64,000 nt of DNA from Myrica gale (Eukaryota > Streptophyta > Magnoliopsida > Fagales > Myricaceae): positions 16,174,001 to 16,238,000 of the forward strand of contig OZ005601.1 in the NCBI GenBank assembly GCA_963930655.1, written 5' to 3'. Below are positions 24,151-34,825 of this stretch, piece after piece (the first letter of the stretch is position 1; each line of letters begins with the position of its first letter). A program made the translations under genes and the position numbers. The notes beneath the pieces are model-generated. The model was not told where the DNA came from. It saw only the letters and a program-made list of their open reading frames with translations, and did not search any database.

Positions 24151-24520
24151 TGTAAGCGCTCATCATGATGAACGCTCCAACGTAATTAACTTAATCTTGT
24201 AGTGAATTTTTTTTCTTCTTAACTCATTCTTAATAATTTAGAAAATATTAGTCACTTTTAGTTACTTAAAATACTACTCCAAGTTTTGTTTTCTTATCAC
24301 TGGCTGAAACGTAGATCCTCACTCATTCTTACCTAGCGTATGAATATGTAAATAAATATACGCATAATAAAACATATACCTATATGCATAACATGCATAA
24401 GGAAACATTTAAAAATTTAATGTCAAACGATAACTCAAGCAATAAGTTATGATTACATCATAGTTAGAAACATAAGTCACCCAAATGAATTCATACAAAG
24501 TCTTAAGATAGTCTCGCAGC
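24151..24520. other. Unassigned AT-rich spacer
   Basis: I see no coding signal or terminal repeat. It lies between the gypsy relic and a reversed LTR fragment. A TCTTGTAGTG at about 24198-24207 recalls a CACTA terminus, but the following bases do not extend the match. Confidence 0.25.
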
Positions 24521-25320
24521 CTAAACATGCCACATGAACAAGGCTAGGGAGGTTCGCATAAGTTTTTCAAAAAGTAGAGTACATGTACTGTGGTTCAGGG
24601 GAAGACACCCTCGTCAACCCCCTCCTCATGTTTTAGATTCTCATCATGAGTTTCTTCACAGGTATACATGTAGTGCCAAAAGCAAATGCAAGTCTATGAA
24701 TGAGACTTTTGTAATTAAAAGTTAGCTTAAAAGTCTTTTCATCTTTATTTCGGCTACTTCTATCGCTCCATTTACCCCTAAAGTTAGAATTGTGCATTCC
24801 CTTCGGAACCATTCCAATGTTCCTTTGAAAGATGTCATTTGTTGAGCTAGCCCTTGCTATGGCGCCAGGTGTGATGGCTAGACACGAACCTTGAAGGTCC
24901 ACACCTTTTTGCATTCGTCCTTCAGTGTGGTTATACATACGTCAAGGACTACACATCCTTCGGACTGGCTACCTTAATGAGTCATCTATCGTTCTCGCAT
25001 TTGTCCTTCGGAGTGCATGCATCTTTCTTACTTTGCTACGGTACTGACCATCTTATTTAGCCCATAACATATCGAGACATAACATAAGATCACATTCCAT
25101 TTGTATAAAATTTCCCTGTTGTCTTTTGATAAAATCAATGTAAATGCTGATTAGTGATATATATTCATGATGCGTATCATTCAATATTTCGAAAAACATA
25201 ATTTTCCACCTACCTTTATCCACTGAAATTTGTATGGTGCCTTGCCTACAAGTCAGCATACTAAGGTCATCTCTTAAATGATTTAGAATCTCACTGGATG
25301 CAACAAACAATTATTCATTT
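24520..25320 (-). repeat. Reversed fragment of a giant gypsy LTR
   Basis: The complement of this segment shares landmarks, in the same order, with the solo LTR at 9687-12910. The GCTTGTAGGCAAGGCACC block is near 25250. The GGTCAGTACCGTAGC block is near 25040. Repeated GAAGGACAAATGCGAGAA/GAAGGACGAATGC and CCTTCAAGGTTCGTGTCTAG blocks lie at about 24880-25010. The termini are missing, so it is an inverted, truncated relic of the same Tekay/Del-like family. No coding sequence. Confidence 0.6.
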
Positions 25321-25871
25321 TAACCAAACAAGTTATACTAAGTCACATGTATTTCTTTATTAACCCACAATGGTTCTACAATAAAAAAACTTTATTTTAA
25401 TATCGATGGACCCATTAAAGTTTGGTGCCAAATGATCCTCACACTTGATGCTATAAGAATTTAAAACTAAGGGGTAATTTAGAGCTCGTTTGACATTCAA
25501 AAGATTTATTTGAAAATAAAATTGCTAGGGGCATCCTAGCTGATGACAACTCTGACATCTCCAATTTTAAAAATTCATAACTTGATAAGTACAGCTTCGA
25601 ATTGCATAAAACAAGTTTTAAATTTTCTTCTTTCATAGACATAAATTTGAAGGGAAAAACCATAAACCTCATATATGATTTACTATTTCAAAAATGCTTC
25701 ATAGCAGAAAAAATCTCGAACAAATACTGTTGATTCCAGCTTGAGCTTTTCAACTTTGAAAATTTGTAATTTGTATATCTTTACTTGAAATTTCAAAAGT
25801 CTGTTTCAAAATACTGTCATTTTCTAAATTGAAATTTCAAAACTACATAAATTCATAGAAGAGCTTGAAGT
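25321..25871. other. Unassigned LTR-like spacer
   Basis: AT-rich with no recognisable coding sequence. It may be older gypsy LTR debris judging from position, but no termini or shared motifs were found. Confidence 0.2.
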
Positions 25872-26142
25872 TGTCCCTTCGATAAAGTCCACAATCATAA
25901 TTTATTGTGACAACAATGGTGCTATAGCACAAGCGACGGAACCTAAGGCTCATAAAAGGACAAAACACATAGAAAAAAGATTTCAGCTTATTTGTGTCAT
26001 TGTGAATGGGGGTGATGTAGTGATGGCTTAAAAAGCATCAGCTGAGAACGTCGCAGACCTGTTCGCTAAACCTTTGACTCAAGAAGTGTTTGAGAAACAT
26101 TTAGAGTCTATGGGTGTCAAGCACATGTATGATTGGTGCTGA
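25872..26142 (+). pseudogene. Ty1-copia pol C-terminal (RNase H) fragment
   Basis: The frame reads YCDNNGAIAQATEPKAHKRT then KHIEK, followed by ENVADLFAKPLTQEVFEKHL and SMGVKHMYDWC then a stop. This is the C-terminal end of copia RNase H (usually CDNxxAIxLA...TKHIDVRYHxIR...ADxxTKxL). A stop codon after DVVMA breaks it. Everything upstream is absent. It is followed 15 bp later by an LTR start, so this is the 3' remnant of one copia element. The enzyme removed the RNA strand during reverse transcription. Confidence 0.85.
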
Positions 26143-26157
26143 GTGCAAGTGAGAAAT

Positions 26158-27345
26158 TGTTAGATGCATTCCCTCACAACCAATCATTTGGAAAAATTAT
26201 AAGATAATTATAGTTATTGATTAATCACTTATATATGTATTTTTATATTATTTTTGGTACTTACAATGACATAAGATGTCATAATGTTGAGGAACATTGT
26301 AGAAAAGTTAGGCCGCTGATTAATACATTGGAGGCAGGGAGTATGATTTTTCGGATACTTGTTGACTCACTTTGTTCTAAACCGAGAAGCAAAATAATTT
26401 ATAAAGAGATCTACATTTATTGTGCCCCTATAAGATAGAATGATAGACTCCATTATTGAGGTGGTGACCATAAACAGATGAGTGGGTGCATTATAAGTAT
26501 ACATACATTAAACCGGATCAAATATGAATACCTTCTGGAAACTATCACTGATGTAGAGAATGATATTCAACACAATTGGCTTATATTCAATACAAGTTGT
26601 GTACTTGTGCTTGTGCTTTGACGGCGTCATTTGGTGATTATATCCGCAGATCAAATATTGGAGATACTGTTGGGCCTTATGCATAGTAAGTGAATTTGTA
26701 TAATTGCTCAATATGGAATTCACTAGTGTTTTGTTGAGGTAGGATATTCATTATATTTGTATATTGTTGGACTCAAATAAAAAAATTGTGGAACAAGATT
26801 TTTTGAAAAATGTTTTCACTGTTTAATCGACTTATATATATGTTTATTTGTGAACATTATTTTTAAACTTTTTGGAAGTCCAACTGAGTACAGACTAAGA
26901 ATTAATAATTATATGAGCTAGAGACTTAATCAATCATATTATTTCCGATCATGTCAGCTCATGTGTAATATAGTATGGTGGAGGGATAAATAAGCATTTG
27001 ATTGTTAGCAAAAGTGATTTCACAAATACGATCTCATTATCTCGGGGTCCAATTGTGATAAGTAATAGACATGATTACAATTTATAGAAACCCATATATT
27101 CAGAATATCGAATGTAAGAGAGTTAATGAAAAAGAATTTTTCATGATCATCCTACGGTCAAAATTTGAGGTCCATAAAGATCTCGTGTATAAGCACAGTT
27201 GAAGCTTTGAGCAAGCCATTATAAATAGCTCCGAATTTCATTTGAGAGAGGATATGTCTTTTTGACTTTGAGAGTTTCTTTCTCTTAAACTCTCTCAAGA
27301 ACTATGTGTGTGGATCAGAAGGAGACAGAACGTTTGGGCTGCTCT
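26158..27345 (+). mobile_element. Truncated 3' LTR of the copia remnant
   Basis: It starts TGTTAGATGCATTCCC right after the pol stop and a short purine tract (AAGTGAGAAAT). It is collinear with the solo LTR at 27892-29111: shared blocks include ATAAGATGTCAT, CTTCTGGAAACTATCACTGA, TCATGATCATCCTACGG and GATCAGAAGGAGACAGAACG. It stops about 70 bp short of that LTR's end, where the gypsy RT begins, so the 3' end was lost. The promoter and polyadenylation signals would lie here, but none were pinned down. Confidence 0.7.
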
Positions 27346-27891
27346 GATTTATGGTTTCCTTGATTGAAGTAAAGAAGGAAGAGAAAGAATTGGATTCAAT
27401 TCCGGTCGTAAAGGAATTTTTGGACTTATTCCCCAATGAATTGCCTGGCATACCTCAGGAAAGAGAAATACAATTTGAGATTGAGGTGGTGCTGGGGATG
27501 GCCCCAATGTCGAAAGCACCGTACTGGATGGCTTCGGTAGAATTGAAAGAATTGAAGGTGAAGTTACAATATCTTTTGGAGCAAGGTTATTTTAAGCCTA
27601 GTGTGTCGTCATGGGGAGCTTCAAGTTTGTTTGTAAAGAAGAAAGATAGATCTCTCAGAATGTGTACTAATTACAGAGCATTAAATCAAGTGATTGTAAA
27701 TAATAAGTATCGACTACCCTGCATAGATGATCTTTTCGATCCATTGAAGGGAGCAGGAGTTATTACGAAGATAAACTTGCGGTCTGGATAGCTCCAAATG
27801 AAGATTAAGGCTATGGATATTCCTAAGTCGGTGTTTCAGACTCGATATGGTTACTTGAAGTTTCTTGTGATGCCTTTTGGGTTGACTAATG

Positions 27892-29111
27892 TGTTAGATT
27901 TAAAAACCAATAATTTTGAATAATTATTAGATAATTATTATTGTTGATTAATCACTAGTATATATTTTAGGTACATACAATGACATAAGATGTAATATTT
28001 TACAATGACATAAGATGTCATCTTGTTTAGCAACATTCTAGAAAAGTCAGGTCAATCATTAATGAATCGGAAGTAGGGAGTATAAATTTTTGAATCCTTA
28101 TTTACTCACTTTGTTCCAGACCAAGATACATGATAATGTATACATAAGTCTACACTCGTTTTGCTTCTGTAAGATAGAATGATGGACTCCGTCATTGAGT
28201 GGTGACCTTAAGCAAACAAGTGGGTGCAATGTAATAGTACATGCACCGAACCTGATCAAATGTGAATACCTTCTGGAAACGATCACTGATGTAGAGAATG
28301 ATATTCAACACAATTAACTTATATTGTCCATAGACTAGAGAGAGTTGCACTGGTTTGCTTGTTCTATGCTTGTGCTTTGACTTAGTCATTTACTGGTGAT
28401 CCTCGCAGATCAAATATTCCAGATAATGTTGGCCCTTGTTCATAGTAAGTGAATTTGTATAATTGCTCAATATGAATCCATCAATTTTTTGATGAGGCAG
28501 TATATTCATTATGACTGTATATTGTTGGAATCAAATAAAAACGCTGCACAACGAGATTTTGTGAAAAGTGTTTTTGCAACTTTTTGGGAGTCCAACTGAG
28601 TACAAACTGAGAATTAAGAATTATATGAGCTAAGGACTTAATCGGTTATTTATTTAGGTCCTATTAGCTCATGTGAAATATAGTATGGTAAAAAAGATAA
28701 ATGAACATATAATTGTTAACAAAAAGAGATTTCACAAAAACAATCTCATTATCTCCGGATTCAATTGTGATATGTTAATGGACATGATCATAATTTGTAG
28801 AAGTCCAGAAATTCAGATTACATAATATAAGGGATTTTAATGAAATTTTTTTTCATGATGATCCTACGGCCGAAATTAGAGATCCCTAAAGATCACATGT
28901 ATAAGCACAATTGAATTTTGAGCCAGCCATTATAAACAACTCAGAAGTTCGTTTGAGAGATAACGAGAATTAATTTTCACATGAGACTCTCTCTAGAAAA
29001 TCTCTTTTTCTAAACTCTCTAAAAAATAGTATGCGTGGATCTGAAAGAGGCAGAACGCTTGGACTACTTTGATTCAACGATCTTTTTGCGCTACAATCTC
29101 GCACTCTAACA
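27892..29111 (+). mobile_element. Copia solo LTR inserted in gypsy RT, TSD TAATG
   Basis: It starts TGTTAGATTTAAAAACC and ends CGCACTCTAACA, with TGTTAGA/TCTAACA inverted ends. A perfect 5-bp duplication TAATG flanks it (27887-27891 and 29112-29116). The gypsy RT reading resumes on the far side (MPFGLTN before; FVVVFINDIL soon after). The 1220-bp unit has no internal region, so it is a solo LTR of the same family as the LTR at 26158. The first 50 bp hold AT-rich repeats of ATAATTATTAG type. Confidence 0.92.
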
Positions 29112-30515
29112 TAATGCTCATGTAGCCTATATCATATCGAGAGTTCCTATATCATTTTGTGGTGGTTTTTATTAATGATATTCTTATTATTCTAGGAGTC
29201 AAGTGGATCAAGAGGACTCTTGTGTTTGGTATTGTAGAAGTTACAGATGGAACAATTATATGCCAAATTGTCAAATAGTGACTTTTTGATGGAGCAAGTG
29301 TCATTTCTTGGGTATATCGTGTCAAGTCAGGGAATCTTGCTGGACATGTGTAAGATTGAAGCTGTTATGTGTTGGCCAAGGCCCGTCAATGTGCATGAGA
29401 TCAATAGTTTCTTGGGCTTGACAGGGTATTATTGAAGGTTTATGGAAGGATTCTTGAAGCTAGCTGCTCCTTTAACAACTTTGACGAGAAAATATGTGAA
29501 GTATGAATGGTCCAATGAATGTAAGGTGAGCTTTCAATAATTAAAAAGAATATTAGTAATGATGCCGGCGTTAGCATTGCCATCAACCACAGAAGATTTA
29601 TTAATTTTAAGTGATGCATCCTGTAAAGGTCTAGGGTGTGTGTTGCTGCAAGGGAATAAGGTAATTGCTTATGCATCATGATAATTGAAGTGGCACGAAG
29701 TAAATTACCTCACCCATGATTTGAAATTGGTAGAGGTGGTTTTCGCCCTGAAGATTTGGAGGCATTACCTTTATGGGGCAAGATGTGAGATGTTCACATA
29801 CCAAAAAACTTGAAGTATTTTTTCACTCAGAAAGAGCAAAATATAAGGCAGAGAAGGTGGTTGGAACTGATTAAGGACTATGATTGCTCAATTAACTATC
29901 ATGCCGAGAAGGCTAATGTGGTTGCGGATGCCTTATGCAAAAATGTGGTGAGAAAAGAAATCAAGGATGATATGGAGAGAAATGATAATCGAGTTCCTGC
30001 TCAAAGAAGAAATAGCGAGGCTGGCGGCTTTATAATTCAGCCTACCCTGGTTGATAGGAATAAAGAAAGTCAGCAACGAGACCCATTTGTAATAAAAGAT
30101 AGTGACGGAACTGGAAAAGGATCCCAAGGGTGGTTTTGTAATTTTCAAATACAGAATTCTGTATTTTCAGAACTGGTTAGTCGCTCCTTGTGATGAGGAA
30201 ATCAAGGCTAGCATTATGAAAAAGGCTCATAGATCGATGTTTACCATCCAGCTGGGAATAGGGGTGGGATTTTTGTCCGCCGGTATCCGGAATTCCGGTA
30301 CCGGCACCGGTTCCGAGATCCGGCCACCGTATACCGGCCGGAACCGGATCCGGAACCGGTATAGGTTTTTAGGAAGTACCGGTACCGGTACCGGTATCGG
30401 TAATTCCGCCGGTACTGGGCGAAATGCCGGTACCGGTACCGGTATCGGTAATTCCGCCGGTACTGGGCGAAATGCCGGTACCGGTTTTTTTTATTTTTAA
30501 TTCTTTAAAAAATTC

Positions 30516-30592
30516 CAAAACGCACAGCTTTGGACTTGGCCAAAACTGTGCGTTTTGGAAAAGGGTTTTCAAAACCCTTTTAACGCACGAAT
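30516..30592. repeat. Hairpin pair inside the CCGG-rich hAT
   Basis: A 13-bp inverted repeat (CCAAAACGCACAG and CTGTGCGTTTTGG) surrounds an 18-base loop that itself contains TTTGGACTTGGCCAAAA. Directly after it is AAGGGTTTTCAAAACCCTTT, a near-perfect palindrome. They lie just inside the left ACCGG array and may be transposase-related structures or a terminator. Their role is unknown. Confidence 0.6.
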
Positions 30593-30843
30593 TGCAGCCT
30601 CAATGCCATTTGCCCCCCATTTTTCGCCCTTGCCCCTCTCCTCCTCAGTCCTCTCAGATCTGCCGACTGCCGCAACACCGCTCCCGTACCTCCGATCTTC
30701 GGCTCTGAGCCTCTGACTCTCTCGTTTCTCAAGCGCTCTCTCTTTGTCTCTCTGATTTTCGAGATCTCTCTCACGGTCGCCCGTCGCCGCCGTCTCTCGC
30801 CTTCGAGTTTGAAGGCCGCCGGCCTCCTCTCATTCTCAGCCGA

Positions 30844-30870
30844 ATCTCTCTCTCTCTCTCTCTCTCTTTC
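30844..30870. repeat. CT dinucleotide microsatellite
   Basis: About twelve consecutive TC/CT units end a pyrimidine-rich 5'-leader-like stretch inside the hAT. Apparent arginine/glutamate frames on the other strand come from this repeat and are not genes. Confidence 0.85.
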
Positions 30871-33800
30871 TCTCACGGATCACAGTCATTTCTCTCACGG
30901 ATCACAGTCAGTCACAGACTCACAGAGTCATTTTTTTCATATTGCTTCTTTTTTTTTGTTCAATTTCATTTTCGTATCATTCTAATTTATCAGTTGTTAA
31001 CTTGTTCAATAACCATTTTTTCATTTTGTTATCTGTTAATACAAAAAAAATTTCTTTGTAGGTTATTACAAAGGTTGTGCCGTGTGGTGTGGTTACTGGT
31101 TAGTGCACACTGCCAGTGAGGCATTGAGGTAAAATAAATTCAGTAATTTTCACTTATTTAGTAGTTCATTAGTTAATTTAAAATTTTAGAATGTATATTA
31201 GGACCTAGGTTGTGAAACTGAGGAGGATGGGCTTGAATGATTGGAGGATTTGGTTGTTACTTTGTTGTTTGTTTGGCAAAGTGGAAGGTTATTGACATCT
31301 GATCCCAAGCCACCAGAGTTGTACTTGTCAAGTGTTACAAATTTCAATTAAATGAAGAATGTTTCCATCTAATCGGTGTACAATGATTCAACATGTTTGC
31401 TCCCATCTCTGGTTGCAGTGAAATTACATTTATGTTACAAATTACAAAGTCAACTTACAACAGAATTACATAAGCACCCTATGAGCATAATTTCATATAG
31501 GGAAAACATTACAGGTGCACTCTCTAAAAAATGGACATAGGGACATAATTTCAAAGTCATTACAGAAGCAAATTCGCACCTCCACATATAACAACATACC
31601 AAAATCATTTGAAAAACATACCAAAATCCCTCTCAACAAAATACTGCACTTGAACAACATACCAAACCACATTGATCACCAAAATACCATTGATCACCAC
31701 ATGATCTCAGAACATATTCTAACATTGATCTCTGAACATATTCTAACAAGATACATATTCTATAAAGTGCATTGATCACCAAAAAAGCAAAATGCTAGAC
31801 ATTACCATAAGTGGAACCTGCTTTACAAAATTTACATCTACGTAAGTGTTGAAATTACAGGACCAACAAAAAGGAATGTGTTATATAAATACATGAGTAC
31901 AAAAAAAACTCCAACACTCTGACAGAGAACACAACCCAACTACATCAGTCCTACATCAGAATATTTAGCCAGTTATAATGTGGAAAAAGGTAATGATTTC
32001 GTTGTTTAATTTTTTTCAATTGTTACATGTTTTTTAAAAATGTTCTTTCTAAGTGCTCTTTGACTCTTTGTTTCTAGACATGGCTAATAACCCCACACAA
32101 CTGATGTCTATTATCTCGGTCTCCAACACGGATAGCATGACACTTGACGTGGACGATTAGAGGGAGGTATAATGGTATTTTATTTCATTTTTATTGTTAC
32201 AAAATACAATTATACAATTTGAGTATTACGGTATATTTGTATAGCAATATAAGTTTAGATTTAAGTGTTAGAAAGTTTTATTTTTTTTTAAGGAAAATGC
32301 CTATAATATTAGATTAATAAATGTTACTTATAATTTCAGATAATTAGATAATAGGATTGACTGACTGGTAATTAGAAACTTGGATTTTGGGTTGTGTTGT
32401 GTTATATTTTGTTCTTTTTTAATTATGAATATGCAATAAACATAAATAATTTTGTTTTAGATTTGGAATTTTTTTTTCATGATGAACATTGAACAATGGA
32501 CATTAGACATGGTGATGTGCATATATTGATAATTTTCTTTATTTTGTGAAGGTATCAATTTGATATTGTGATGTTTCGTTGTTTTGGAAAATGGGAAGTA
32601 ATCAATCACGTGTTAGTGAGTTAGTGACCAATCATTTGTAGTTGGTCATTAAATATTATGGGCATAAATAAACAGGCCATACAAAACTAACACTATCATA
32701 ACAATATGATAGTGATGTTTTGATTAAATGGCCAACATTTTATTCCATCAATTCAACTATTTAATTTGTAATATTTGTAGTTTATTTTAGAGGATGTAAA
32801 TTTGTATTATTTGTAGACTTTACTTTATCTATATGTTTATTTGTAATTTGTAAATTTATTTGTTTGGTTTTATTGTATTTAGTATTTGGTTTTATGTGTA
32901 AATTTGTAATTTATAAATTTATTTGTATGATTGAATAATTCTTCTTGAGTTCTTTCATTAAGTATATGATTTATTAAGTTAATTAAATTGAAATAACTAT
33001 TATGTAATTTGTAACATGTAAATTAGAATCTAGATAAACCAAATATTGGATCCAACATCCATGATCCAACTATATAATTATATACCACATAGTAATAGAT
33101 TATTATTTTGGATCCAACATCCAAATCTATCTTTAATTTGTAATAATAACATAAGCTCAAATAATATGGAAGATAAAAATATGCAATTATAACTGAAGCC
33201 GAAATTAAAAGCCCAAAAATTTAAGATTTTGGGCCCAAATTTTCAGCCCATTAAGATTGCCGGAATTCCGGCCACCGGTTCCAGGATCCGATTCCGGGAT
33301 TCCCGGAATTCCGGCAGTTACCGGACCGGAACCGGATGCCAAAAATGGCATCCGGCAACTACCGGTACCGGAGCCGGAATTTCATATTCCGGCTCCGGTA
33401 CCTCCGTTACCCTCCCCTAGCTGGGAAGTACTAAAAGGTATTGGGACATCAAAGAGAACTTCTGGTGAAATGGGATGAAGAAAGAGATAGCCAAGTTTGT
33501 AAGCAAATGTCTGGTTTGTCAACAAGTAAAGATTGAGCATCAGAGACCCGCAAGATTATTATAACCTTTGGAAATACCTATTTGGAAATGGGACGAGATA
33601 GCAAAGAATTGAATGACAGGATTACCAAGGGAGCCTACGGGACAAGATGCTATCTGGTTAATATTTTGTGGATCAGTTAACGAAATCGATGCGATTTATC
33701 CATATAAAAGTGGGTTTTTCGGAGGAGAGATTGACAGAATTATATATTTTAAAAATAGTCCAATTGCACGGGATTCCAAGCTCCATAGTCTCAGATCGGT

Positions 33801-33965
33801 ATAACCGTTTTATGTCACATGTTTGGGAAGGGTTCTAGTAAGCTAGGCAAGAATTGTGCTCTAAGAAAATACCCTCGGTGAAAGTACTTTGGAGAAGCCA
33901 AGAAGTAGAGTAAGCATCTGGGGAATTGGAATCTGAGATGCAAGAGAAATACCTGCACTTGTTTG

Positions 33966-34820
33966 ACAAATTAGGTCATGATTCGCTTCGGGATAATTGC
34001 TTACAAATGATGTTACTTGATACTGCTCTTGAAAATCTCTAGTAATATATTGCTTATTTGAATAGATGGAGAACCAGGATCACAAGAAGGAAGCCATTTC
34101 GAGGAAGAGGGTGTACCCGAATCCCAAACCTAAGCCTATCTTGGTCGGTTTAATGAAGGAGATCTTCCCTGTACTTTAAATTTTTATTAGGTAACTTTAT
34201 TTGCATGTCTATAAGAGTATCCATATTTTTAATACCATAATTAAATGTATAATATAAATTGATAGTATATTACAATTTCCTTATGTGTCTTTAAATCATT
34301 TTTTAGGATATTGCATTAAATTTTCCCTTTGAATATTATTGCCTACATTATTAAATTGATTCTTGGTTATTGTATTGCACTTGACCAAGTAACTTGTTTA
34401 GCATTATCATTTCCACCTCTGACTAATTATTTTTAGTAACCAATATTATTTTTAGAAAATTGTTAAATAGCTTAGTTTATTTTAATTATGGACCATAGCC
34501 ATTGGGCTTGAACCATGGATGCCCACAAGAGCCCAAGCCCATCAACAAAGGACATGGCCGGCCACCTTGGGCATTTCCCCACCTAAGATTAGTGTGATGA
34601 TGGCCTAGTTAGAGACAAAAACCAACTTTTGTGACAAGTGGCCTCCATTGTCTTACCCAAAGGAAACTACCCAATCAACTCTCTTTCTTTAGCTTGTTAA
34701 CTTCAACTTAATCATTGCTATCCTTGCAAAATAGCCTACCCCTACTAGGTAATCATGATGGAGAAAAAACAAATTTTTGAGTGGCAAGACTAAAAGGGGC
34801 AGACGCATTATGGAGAAAGG
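33966..34820. repeat. Gypsy 3' region and probable LTR start
   Basis: No gene is recognisable after the pol tail. Position and composition suggest the 3' untranslated region and start of the gypsy element's own 3' LTR, which would continue beyond the nested solo LTR. The LTR start was not identified. Notable is GCCATTGGGCTTGAACC...GAGCCCAAGCCC at about 34498-34540, a short inverted pair. Confidence 0.35.
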
Positions 34821-34825
34821 GGAGG

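Larger units (their letters stand above)
30259..33419. mobile_element. CCGG-rich hAT element, 8-bp TSD GCTGGGAA
   Basis: Termini are TAGGGGTGGG (30259) and CCCTCCCCTA (33410-33419), inverted with one mismatch. A perfect 8-bp duplication GCTGGGAA flanks it (30251-30258 and 33420-33427), inside the gypsy integrase. Subterminal regions (30280-30485 and 33255-33405) are dense arrays of ACCGG/CCGGT motifs. Next to the left array is a hairpin, CCAAAACGCACAG...CTGTGCGTTTTGG. A pyrimidine-rich, promoter-like tract with a CT microsatellite follows (30700-30880). A short frame at 32082 (MANNPTQLMSIISVSNTD) could be the start of a hAT transposase, but no catalytic domain remains. It is non-autonomous. 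Confidence 0.88.
27345..33965 (+). pseudogene. Ty3-gypsy pol relic split by a solo LTR and a hAT
   Basis: Three blocks form one pol. Block 1 (27351-27886) holds the RT N-half: [12 protein letters not shown], then [20 protein letters not shown] and YRALNQV. Block 2 (29112-30258) holds the RT C-half, RNase H ([33 protein letters not shown]) and the integrase entry. Block 3 (33428-33965) continues with the integrase zinc finger (KFVSKCLVCQQVKIEHQRPA) and core, then jumps to the C-terminal EEASGELESEMQEKYLHLF-type tail. The catalytic pair in the RT FIDDIL motif is FINDIL (N at 29173-29175). Stops at 27789 and elsewhere. Chromovirus (Tekay-like) is the likely lineage. Confidence 0.85.

Noticed and set aside
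24193..24210. A possible CACTA terminus (TCTTGTAGTG).
   Set aside because: The match stops after ten bases, there are no subterminal motifs nearby, and no 3-bp duplication partner was found.
30580..30876. A minus-strand frame beginning with Arg-Glu repeats.
   Set aside because: The repeats are the translation of the CT microsatellite. The rest has no family resemblance.
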